Shown here one piece after another: positions 23,726 to 33,305 of a stretch of 64,000 bases of DNA (position 1 is its first letter; every line of letters begins with the position of its first letter). The stretch is from assembly GCA_904066235.2 (NCBI GenBank), contig CAJFCV020000004.1:4650001-4714000 (forward strand). The letters are read 5' to 3'. Under the pieces are notes generated by a model that did not search any database, had not been told where the DNA came from, and worked only from the letters and a program-made list of their open reading frames with translations. Origin of the DNA: Bursaphelenchus xylophilus. Lineage: Eukaryota > Nematoda > Chromadorea > Rhabditida > Aphelenchoididae. Both the position numbers and the translations under genes were made by a program.

Positions 23726-25951
23726 TTAGATGTCGGGAAGATCTGGGAACTTGGTTCTGTAGTAATTGTCAATCTTGCGGGCGTAAGCGGCGACAAACGC
23801 GGCATCTGGGCGATAAGCGGGGTCCTTTTGGAGCATGGAGGCAATCAAATCCTCCACAAAAAAGCTGTAACAATCTTCGGAGATGGGTGGGCAATCGGAA
23901 TGGACGATTTTGGTTCTCAGACTGTACTCGTTGGACCGTTCACCAAAGTAGGGAGACACCCCAGTGCACATCTGAAAAATTTATATTATACTAAACGAAA
24001 GATAACAACTTTGCCCAATAATGTTGGAAACGTAAGGCAAACTTGATCGGGAAAAGGATAAATTAAGTAGAAATCGACATTCTAGAGTAATCCACTTACT
24101 TCATAGAAAATACAACCCAAACTCCACACATCTGATGGGAATCCATAAGCCTTTTTTCCCATGCGTTCTGGAGCGAGGTAGAAGGGTGTTCCACATCTTT
24201 CAGTGTACTTTCCTCCGGGCTTGACCCGTTTGCTCAGTCCAAAGTCGCCCACCTTGATCAGAGATCCGGACTTGAGGATATTGGAGGTTTTCAGATCTAC
24301 AATAACATACGAAATAAGTAATAAAAAAACTCCTTCAAAACACTTTTCATCATCCTTGACTGAAATAGCGTAACATGCAGATCTTTTTCTCTGCTAAGCC
24401 AAGCACTTCGAATTACTTATCTCTCGGTTAAAACTCACCTCTATGAAGCACATTCTTGCTGTGAACAAAGGTGAGGGCATCAGCAATCTGAGTCAAATAT
24501 CTCCAGATTCGGTATTCGGGGATCAGACGATATTCGGAGAGGAGTTCATGTCTGACATATGCCTCCAAATCCTGATCTCCCATGTCCTCCATAACCAGAA
24601 CGTATGTCTTCAGCTGCAAATACACAAAGAATATTTTGCAAGTAGTCGTATTGCACTTACATCAACGAAGAAAGAAGTGTACGCTTGGACAATATTCTTG
24701 TGGGCGAGGTCCCTGAGGAAGCCGAGTTCTTGTTGCTGAAGAGCTCTGGACTTTTCATCGATATCGCTGAGCTAAAAATACCACAAATTTATATTACACT
24801 TCACCTGGATGCCTAAAATAATACACATTTTTCAATTTAGTTCGAAAAGTATCTCACAAGGAAAGTACTTTTATGGGGGCTCCTACTTTTTGACGGGGCA
24901 TATCTCAAAAAATCAGAAAAAATGTGCTGATCAAGGATATTTAAATCTTAGCTGCCCATTTTAGGTTTTTATGGGTGAAAGTGCCCAAAAACTGCCTTAA
25001 TTTCCCTACAAAAGGCGCAGGCATTCAAAACTATAAAAAGCGCAGTCGCACGGCAACCCGAAATAGAGAAAAATGTTTCCCGCCCAGTTTTGAGTTTCGT
25101 CCAAACGAAGTGTCAAAATTGACAAAAGAAATAAAATAATTCCGAGAAAAATATTTTTCGGTCGGAAAATCCCACGAAAAATTCTTTTGTGACATTTTGT
25201 TTGATTTCAACCGATACAAAATGGGCGAAGTGTCGAAAGGAGCCAGGAAACACTTCGGGTTGCCGTGAGTCGGTCTCTTCCTTCGGAAGAGAGCGGTGTG
25301 GCCGAGTGGTTAGTGCCGTAGTCTGGGAATCAAGAGGGGGACGCCGGACGGGTTCGATTTCCCTTTTGGGCTGAATAAACTGTTTTTGAAGTTGAAGGTC
25401 GTAAAAATAAATTTTTGGGCCAAGGCTGACTTATTACGTCTTAGAAACTCAATAAACACCATTTTAAGCCAAAATAAAAATTGTAAACCTGTGAAAAATT
25501 AAGCGAAAAGGGGTTTATATAGGACTTTAAACCAACTTCCGATTGAGTTTTCACCCCTAAAAACCTAAAATGGGCAGCTAAGATTTATATATCCTTGATC
25601 AGCGCATTTTTTCTGATTTTTTGAGATATGTCCCGTCAAAAAGTAGGAGCCCCCATAAAAGTACTTTCCTTGTCAGATGCACAAATAGGTCGCCAATTGT
25701 CAGTTCGTTAAAAAAAACCTGAGAAAAAGTCGCGTATGTGTCACGAAAGCATCGAGTTTCATAGATTCACCCACCTTGATAACTTTGAGAGCGCATTTCT
25801 TGCTAGGATCCGAAGCCAGACTACCCCGATATACGGTAGCAAAGTTTCCAGAACCAACTTCCTCTCCTTTCTTGTAATCGTTCATCTGCTGAGGCCATGG
25901 GTCGATTGGCATGGTGAATGAAGAATACATGCGCTGTGGATTCGGGGCCAT
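23726..25951 (-). CDS. NEK6/7-like (NEKL) mitotic/trafficking protein kinase
   Basis: Five exons (25951-25775, 24771-24661, 24613-24439, 24296-24100, 23971-23726) join in frame to 301 residues. Kinase landmarks: GEEVGSGNFATVYRG, Lys in CALKVIK, catalytic VLHRDLKTSNIL, DFGLSKRV, GTPFYLAPERM, and DVWSLGCIFYEM. The C-lobe SPYFGERSNEYSLRTKI...CPPI resembles NEK6/7 (worm NEKL-3), as does the compact length with almost no tail. NEKL kinases act in endocytosis, moulting and mitosis. All catalytic residues are present. The first intron is 1,003 nt and carries the inverted-repeat element at 24857-25672. I chose ATG 25951; a GTG lies just upstream in frame but is not a plausible start. Confidence 0.85.
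24857..25672. mobile_element. 816-bp terminal-inverted-repeat element in the NEKL intron
   Basis: About 125 bp at each end are near-identical inverted copies starting CAAGGAAAGTACTTTTATGG. Both ends are flanked by TCA (24854-24856, 25673-25675), suggesting a 3-bp target duplication. There is no transposase, so it is non-autonomous. Inside are a second inverted repeat (CGGCAACCCGAA near 25051 and its mirror near 25255), a small hairpin, and a tRNA-like stretch at 25287-25372. The high arm identity suggests recent arrival. Confidence 0.85.
25287..25372 (+). pseudogene. tRNA-like sequence (class II, Ser/Leu type), probably degenerate
   Basis: An A-box-like TGGCCGAGTGGTTAGTGC and a B-box-like GGTTCGATTTC are spaced as in a tRNA with a long variable arm, and a T-arm with loop TTCGATT can be drawn. 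The acceptor ends do not pair and the anticodon stem around CTGGGAA fails, so I do not call a working tRNA. It could still be a pol III promoter or a tRNA-derived (SINE-like) head. Confidence 0.5.
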
Positions 25952-26493
25952 AATAGTAAAAATCACTTAAAATAGTAAGTTAGGGTCCAAATAAGAACGT
26001 TAGCGAGGCTCGACTAGGTCGAAGGGTTGATGGAAGATCGAATGAGTGCCCGAATGGACAGAGAGATTTGTTTTTTTATCGGTGCGAAGGAGCAGAAAAA
26101 ACGCGTCCAAAAAATACGTCATCGGCGGTTGAAATACCCGGCAACACCAGGAATATTCTAGCTGATTATGATGTCTTATAGATTATAGAGACTTCGTAAA
26201 CAGATATCCCAACCTTCTACTCTTTTGTCGCATATTTTATTAGTCACAATGACGCATTTTCTGGAATCCTCTCTGCCGAAACGCGTTTCAGGTTGTGCAA
26301 TCACAGAAAATTCGATAAGCTTCGAAGAACAGACAAAACCTTTGGTCTTACATCTTTACCACTCTTTTCTATTACAGTCAACTGTAATAGAAAAGTTTCT
26401 TTATCCATCACAAAAAGAAAAAAAATTTAATTTCCTCCCAAAAAAGTGATGTCAATCAATCAATAAATGCTGGAAAAGTGTCAGTAAATACGT
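25952..26493. other. Intergenic, NEKL start to PQQY-gene 3' end
   Basis: 542 bp containing the NEKL promoter and, toward 26380-26470, the 3' UTR of the next minus-strand gene. No gene seen. Confidence 0.4.
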
Positions 26494-28315
26494 TTAGCAG
26501 TCATCTCCTGGTGGTGGGGTCACGGGATCATAGATTCCTCCACCATTTCCTCCATAAGGGGGGTTCTGAGGAGCTCCATTGTATCCACCATCCTGGCCTT
26601 GGGGATAGACTGGCGGTTTGTTGTAGCCACCGTATCCGTTGCCTCCGTTATAGCCCTGGGGGTATCCCTGTTGTGGGGGAGGAGGGTTGCCATAGGCGGG
26701 CTGCTGAGGTTGTTGGGGATATTGGTTCTGGGGATATTGTTGTTGAGGGGGATACTGCTGTTGCGGAGGGTACTGCTGTTGAGGGGGATACTGTTGTTGC
26801 TGAGGGTACTGTTGGCCTTGTCCGTAGGGGTAGACGGGGGGTCTAGAACAGCCAGATGAGGTTTTATTAAAACGATTTTGTTATATTCATTAGAGAAAAC
26901 CAGAAAAATATATCATCCATAGTACTTTTGTATGTTATTCGTCAGGCAATGGATGCTAACTTCTAATCTTAGCCCACTTACCCCGCCAAGACTCCACTGA
27001 CGACAACAATAAGGGAGATGACAACCAATTGGGAGACCTGAAGCAATTTTATTAGGTTGGACGGAAAGTTCGTACGATTTTTTACTGCTGCTATTTTTTC
27101 TTGCGCTGATAGAAAAAGACAACCACAAATATATGGTATTGGTAGGGGACAGGCATCCCTATCTGGCACTACAACCCTCAGCCATCTTAAGCATGTACGA
27201 AGAGAGAACTTAATTTAGACATTTACCCATCTTTGGTCTACAAGTAGAGATCCTTTGGCTGGTTTGTTTAACAAGGCATAATAAGAAACTGCTTTAGCAC
27301 TGCTAAAAAGCTTCCTTTTGATGCTCTTAATATGCGTGAAGTAGTCGGGGATTAAATCAAAACACAGCCAGAAAACTTGGCTTTAGCAAGACCCACCAAG
27401 TTTGAATATGATTTACAACAGTCGCTTGCCGATGCATTCCTATGGGTCTAACTATGATATGTCAAAACTAAAGACACTGCCTTACACTTAGGTACCCGTC
27501 CTTAGCCAATTGTTTTACTGCGTAACATGACAGAACTCAATGATTTATTTTTCAAAAACTCGCTTGTGAACTATCGGAGCAATTCGTAAAATTCAAAAAA
27601 CAGCTCAAAGCAGCTTTCTAATCCTGCTTTTCTAGGGTGGAAAATGGAGCCTCTGTATCGTTCTACTACTTTATGAAGCAATGGGTAACCATTGTTAATT
27701 GTCAGCAAATCACACGCGTTTCTCTAGAGCTATATATTTTTGGCAATTTTGCCTCTTTACGCCAAATCCGAAGCGTCTATGATCCGGGTTACTCATGTAG
27801 CACGTAAAGGGCTACCCGTGTGCCTCACTGAACCCTGTTATACGGACGGACCATCAGCAATGCGTGGAGTAATAAAAAAACTTTTTCAAGCGGGGCGTTT
27901 TTTGAAGATTTGGTTGAAACAATAGCTATTATTTTATCCCACAGACTTTTTTAAGAGTTTTAACTGTGGTTAACGTAGTTGGATGGACCACTAGAAATAG
28001 CCTAAAAAGTTTCAGAGCTTCAGCAAAAACGGTTTGGAAACTAGAGCTTGCATTCCGCACCCCACCCGAAACTACCCCAAAGCGGAGAACCTCTTATAAT
28101 TATGTTCGTTTTGGCCGAACTAACGACTGGCACATATCACATAAATCTGCACGCTGTACTCTTGTATATACTAGGTATCTACGGTAGACAGTCGGTCGTG
28201 GCGCAAAAAAAATTAATTTCAAAGTTGGGTAGCAAATCGTACGAACTTTCCGTCCAACCTAATATATTGTAATTCACACAGTAATGTAAAAAATCCGGCA
28301 AATAAGACTTACCAT
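26494..28315 (-). CDS. Small secreted Pro/Gln/Tyr-repeat protein
   Basis: Three exons: 28315-28313, 27037-26982 and 26842-26494, joined in frame to 135 residues. Exon 1 contributes only the ATG, followed directly by GTAAGT. Residues 1-20 are a signal peptide (VSQLVVISLIVVVSGVLAG). The mature protein is low complexity: tandem PPQQQY units, then Gly/Asn/Tyr-rich segments (GYNGGNGYGGYN, GGNGGGIYDP) and a single terminal cysteine (GDDC). I do not recognise a family. Composition suggests a structural, sticky or cuticle-associated secreted protein. The 1,275-nt first intron is mostly the transposon at 27052-28262. Without it the intron would be 62 nt, the normal size here. Confidence 0.75.
27052..28262. 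mobile_element. 1.2-kb DNA transposon with 29-bp perfect TIRs and a dead transposase relic
   Basis: The ends TTAGGTTGGACGGAAAGTTC... are perfect inverted copies over 29 bp, flanked by TA. No long open frame survives. On the plus strand I see fragments like a BED zinc finger (SGTTTLSHLKHV near 27156), LPFDALNMREVVG near 27310 and a hAT-like SLKSFRASAKTVWKLE near 27995, all interrupted by stops. The TIRs look mariner-type while the relic looks hAT-like. It interrupts intron 1 of the PQQY-repeat gene but spares both splice sites. Confidence 0.8.
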
Positions 28316-29290
28316 GGTTGATAAAAAAGGGAACTAATATGATTTGATTCAAATCTGGCATGCTCTTATAAGGGACCCGTTTGAGATCAAGAATTGGTTT
28401 CAAATTCCAAGTATGAGACATGGATGATGACTAAAAAATCGCGGGAATTATTGAGTCATACGAAAGGTCAGATTATCGCCTGAGGGTCAGGAAATCAAAT
28501 CAAGACTACAACTTGCGATTGCACTTTGATTTGGAATATTATGGAAGAAATAGAGAATTGCGGAGAAACAATAAGTTCGATTAGTGTTTGAGATATAGAT
28601 ATTACTTATACGGGGATGATTGGTGCCGATTATTGTAAGATAAATGGTCATAGAACTTCATACAAACGAAAATATGAAATTGATTGGAGAAATTATTACT
28701 ACTTTTGTGTTTATTCTGGTTCTTTTCCAAAAATTGTTTCTAATTTTATTAGTCGGTCGGGAAAATAACGTGGATTTAGAGCAGCAAAATGTCTCGCCTG
28801 GTTGCATACCAAATCTCTAACCGCGGCAAGCCGTCGCAAACGGATGATGAACGATTTCAAGGCGCGACACATTATTTTCCCGACAGATAGTTTACGTGTT
28901 ATTGTGTTTACAACGTCTATGTTGATTTCCGTGAAGATTGCGTAACGTTGTGGTCATTTCCCCGATGATTTCACCGAAACGTAATGCCCTCCGGGCTATA
29001 AAAAGTAGGGGGTGTTGGGGTTATAAAATTTAAATTAACTTTTTGCCCTGCGGCAATCTTTTGATTTAATCAAAAATTAACCCAAAAATAAAGAATGGGC
29101 TCATTGATTACGCTGCGGGGCGAATTTGTGGCCATTTGTCTATTTTTATGGTGATTGTCAATTGTGGGCCCTAAGGGCATGAAAGGGGGCGGCGCGAGTG
29201 AAACAAAGCCCCCGAGGGCACGAGCGGCGAGGACGTCGCTCGACGGTCGCACTTTATTCTCTCGAGGCGCCCAAGCCGGTCCAATTGCAA
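28316..29290. other. Intergenic, PQQY gene to neuropeptide-like gene
   Basis: 975 bp between divergent genes. It holds both promoters. CTATAAAAAG at about 28996 is a TATA-like element for the plus-strand gene, which implies a leader of roughly 270 nt. No other gene seen. Confidence 0.45.
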
Positions 29291-29809
29291 ATGTCGCCGT
29301 TGTCTACCGTAATCCTCGCCCTGTTCATGTTGTTGGTGGTGCAGTCGGGCAAGGCGGACGACATGGACAGCTACTACTTCCGCCGCAACGCCAAGTGGAT
29401 CAGTCTGGCGCCGTCGGGCGGGTCGTTGGTGTCGGGACGCGGCAACTTCCGGCCCGGCTTCTACGGCCGCGGCGGTTCGGCCGCTTATATGGGGGACCCA
29501 GTACTGTTTAAGGTGGGTTGCTCGAAGATCAAAAGCTAGTTCAAACATTTTTTAAGGATTACGACGCAAAAATTTGAAAAATATTTGAAATTCTCATAGT
29601 TTTTGAAAATCCAGAAAATGGTCAGATTTTACCCATTTTGTAAATCAGAAGACGTTCTTCGAAGTACATAAGTAGTCCTTCAATTTATCTCGAAAAATCG
29701 CGTCTTAGCAAACAGTTTCATCCCCGTCCATTCGGGAATGTCATTAAAACTTTTATGGCATTTGTTTTAGGCCCTCGGGGCGAAGATGGCCTCGGTGCAT
29801 TCGAAATAA
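29291..29809 (+). CDS. Candidate neuropeptide-like precursor
   Basis: Two exons (29291-29512, 29771-29809) join in phase 0 to 86 residues. MSPLSTVILALFMLLVVQSGKA is a strong signal peptide. A dibasic site follows in YYFRR, then a 30-residue stretch ending in NFRPGFYGR before GG. Cleavage at RR and at Gly-Arg would release one amidated peptide; SLVSGRGNFRPG recalls the worm RPamide peptides of the NLP-2/NLP-22 type (…GRxGFRPG). I see no exact family match, so this is an inference. The region is unusually GC-rich. The start at 29291 is preferred over an in-frame ATG at 29198 because it puts the signal peptide at the N-terminus. Confidence 0.6.
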
Positions 29810-31596
29810 TATAAGGTTACTCAGCATCATGTAGTTGTGGCTGATGTTAGGAACAATAACTCGACTTCCTAAAAGCAGTTTGAGGCGTAAAGGAGGTTAT
29901 AGAAGGACACAACCCCCGAGGCCATATCTAATCCCAACCTCTCCATATGGGGCTCGAATGGCGCCATAAAAGGAAATGGTTAGACTTTGTACTGTTTAAG
30001 CGCCAATTAGTTAAAACTCGAACATTTTGGAACTTGAAGGTTAGTCGAATAAGCCAAAAATCCGACAAGGCGACATTTTATACGAAAAAATCTGAAAATC
30101 GAGCAAATTAAAAAAATGTTCAGAAAATTCGTCGTCGATTACAGAATAGAGTGGAATGGGTGACAAGAAGCTTAATTTTTTTTGTCATGTTTTTGCTTTG
30201 ATAAGTTTTCAAAAAAATGGAGAATTTACTTAATGGTTACAGGCATCATTTTCGGATTACGGATTTTTTGAAGCTAAGAGGTAGTACACAGTCTGTTTTG
30301 AGCTCGCTCATCAAGCAGGCATGTATTTATTTGTTGCCTCTCATATTTGTAGCAAAATTTGTGAAATTTATTGTTCTTCTTATCTTTTATATTCTCCTTG
30401 AAAATCAGCAATAAAAAACAGCATGAATTGAAGTTCCAGACTACAGACACATTTATTGCTACTTGTACTTGTTTAGAATGACATCGCTATCCAATCAGCA
30501 TTTGTCTCTGGGCCAATTGTTTTCCTCAAAATTAATCAGACCCTGTCAAATTTAATAGTTAGCCCAATTCATCAATTCGACTTACATCGCCTGCGGAGGC
30601 GGCCGAAGGCAAAAGAAGGATATTTTTACGGAAATCGGAGACTTCTTAAGCAGTTGCGAAAACAACCGACCGCTGTTTGTATACCTTACTGCTTTTGCAG
30701 AAGATTGTATAAAGCGGTGTAAAATAGTTGAGAAGTAGTGCTATAGTAAATAAAAGTGGTCGAAAAGTTGTCTACTACATCAGTCGTATACCTTTTACAA
30801 AAAAAAAGATCACAAAAATTTGTATTGGCCTTGATGTCTAGTATAATATAATAAATTCTTCAGCGATCTCAACCAGCGGATTTGGAGTAATCGGAGCAGA
30901 CGGAAATGGAGAAAGAAGCAAAAGTCGAGAACACTTTCTGGACATCTCAACAATAATCACAACGACGAGAAGACTCTTTTATGAACTCTCTAGTACAATA
31001 TTACTTTATAAATATTTTGTTTTATCTATTCTCTACGTAATAAAGTAACGTAATAAGAAAGTCGCAATCTTCTTAGCGCTCTATATTATGTACTTTGGGT
31101 CATCAGAGATTGGAATTTTTTAATTTGGAATGTTTTCGTTGCGGGACCAAGAGCCATGGATGACGCGAATATGTCGCATTTGGTATTGTCGACTAGTGGA
31201 TTAAAGTGCAAAGAAGGTGAGGCAATTACTCAGAGCCATGACTAACCTCGAGCTTAACCAGTCAGATCAATGCTAAACGAATGATGCAAATAAGACGATC
31301 GGCACTCCCTTTTTGGTATACTTGATCATGATTTTACAAAATCTTTTTTTTTTACTTTTTGAATAGAATTTTACTTTGACATCTGAGACTTTATCGCGTA
31401 AACGAATACGAAATGCCTCATTATCGTTTCAAATACGCTTCAGCGATCTAAATTCGATGTTGACATTGCAACTTAAGCTCCTTTGTTAATGTCGATTTCA
31501 TCAGGAAAATGATTTCTTATCTCAAAAATGGAAGAGGCGAGTCCTTCTTATAAATAATGCCTTATACATTCTTGGGCAATCAGTTTGTAAGCAGTG
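29810..31596. other. Intergenic, AT-rich
   Basis: 1.8 kb. A 65-codon hydrophobic frame at 30217-30414 has no splice or family support. The right end holds the upstream region of the protease-like gene. I see no supportable gene. Confidence 0.4.
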
Positions 31597-33305
31597 ATGA
31601 GACAACTCGTTCTTTCGTTGTTCTTGTGCAATGTCATCTTAATCCGCGCAGAGGTGGGAACGGAATATTCTGGGGGTAAGTGGTGGGAATCTACTGGCTC
31701 TGAAGAGACGTTGCAATGGATCCTATAGAAGATATGATAAGGCTTCTGTTTTGTCAGGGATGGCTCTGGTCCTTGATAACGTCTGGTCCGAAGGTTCAAA
31801 ACAAAGCCGCAAAAATGTCCTATGCCTGAAAAAACATTGGAAATTCATTCCGAACCATACTTTTAGTCCGGTCATATTGCCACACCATTTCAAGATGTTT
31901 TGATATGATTTCAATAAGAGAAGAAATGTATATACTTGTCGAAATTGATGCGATCTTTGCAGATATCCCACTTGTGGCAGTCAAGTTTAAAAACGATAAC
32001 ACTGACGCGCATGAGGTTGAGCTGAGACTTGAATACGCGAATTACTTCTTCCTCGGTCCCGCTTTCAAGAACTACACATTCGAGCACAAGCAAACATACG
32101 ATCCCACGTAAGTGTAGTACAAGTTTATCATAGACGGATTTTTTGAGAATCTTCTCATTTCTTCTTTCAGGGCCTACAACGGTGTCGAGGATTCAGTCTT
32201 GAATATCACAGCTCCACAAATTGTAAGATTTAATATGAACACGCTACGATCACTCAAGCCTGTAATTATTGCCTACTAATTTCAGTACAAAGAGATACAG
32301 CTGATTGGGAAGAATTACAAAGGTTTCCTCAAATCGGAACTTTTCGAGGGCAAGAGCAACTATATTTTGCCAGTCGTAGAGAAGACTCCAGAACCCCCGC
32401 AAATCTTGACCTTGGCTTCGGAAGGAGTTCTTGGTCTCAGCTTCACCGAAAAGATTGACGAGAATACAATTCTGAATGATATCTTAACCAAAAGCAAGAA
32501 ATTGCTGATTCGACGAGGACCGTTTGAGCAGCAGCTGGTAAGGGGATCTTTTTATGGTCCTAAACCGTCTTATGTAGTACTATTAAAATTATTATTTTAG
32601 CATGACAAGAAATTGGTAAACCCTAAAGGTACGCTTATTGCTAACAACGATGAACTCGAAGGCTGTGACGCTCTTAACCCAGCTGTGAATACCGTGGCCA
32701 AAAAAGGATGGACTGTCCAAGGAAGGTAAGTTTTGCTGATATTCGACATCAAGCAGTAAATTCGGACATTATTATTTCCATTTATAAACCTTGGCTTTCT
32801 CAAATATCGCTCTATTTCCAGCTTGATAATCAATGGAAACGATACCAAGATTAATGAGTTTACATTCTCCTTTGATGGCCAGACCTACCTTCCAAAGGCG
32901 GTCTACGATCAGTTCTATGCCAAGATCCAGGAAGAGAAAGATGTTCCCTCGTTCACTGTGAAGATTGACAACAAGGAATATCCTGTGAACCCGGATCACT
33001 TCAAACATTATTCCTCCACCGATACGTACCGTGAGGAAGTTATAGTGCTTGTAAAGTCTCACGAGAAAGAACACGCAATCCTTGGAAGGAGTTTCTTGAG
33101 AGATTACTGTATTCAAATCTCGGCAGATCCTTTAACCCAGCCCAAGATTGCTTTGGGAGCCCGAAAAGAGCTAGATAGCGATGTGAAGTTTGTTGACGAT
33201 AAGGCTAAGGTCCGTCCTGATCCGGTGGCCACCACCCCGAAAAGTGCAGTCATGGCCTTTATTAATGTGTTCTGCTTGTTAGCAGCGCTGTTGTTAACCT
33301 TGTAA
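31597..33305 (+). CDS. Catalytically dead aspartic-protease-like (pepsin A1) surface protein
   Basis: Six exons (31597-31675, 31963-32107, 32171-32222, 32286-32537, 32601-32725, 32822-33305) give 378 residues. Residues 1-18 are a signal peptide. The pepsin fold is traceable: an N-lobe strand pair ending VELRLEYANYFFLG where DTGSS should be; TLASEGVLGLSF; then C-lobe GWTVQGSLIINGN, FTFSFDGQTYLP where the second DTG should be, FTVKIDNKEYPVNP, and the A1 signature AILGRSFLRDYCIQI. Both catalytic Asp motifs are replaced (EYA, FDG), so it cannot be an active aspartic protease. The C-terminus is a hydrophobic tail (AVMAFINVFCLLAALLLTL) preceded by a Pro/Ser spacer, suggesting a GPI anchor or membrane anchor. 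Possible role: binding or scaffold protein at the cell surface. Confidence 0.72.

Noticed and set aside
25287..25372. A functional tRNA gene
   Set aside because: A and B boxes are visible, but the acceptor and anticodon stems do not pair.
26650..26850. CRISPR-like or satellite array
   Set aside because: The periodicity is the codon repeat of PPQQQY units inside an exon, with no spacers.
26599..26859. Plus-strand Leu/Gly-rich frames opposite the PPQQQY repeat
   Set aside because: They are mirror translations of the repeat; the minus strand has splice sites and a signal peptide.
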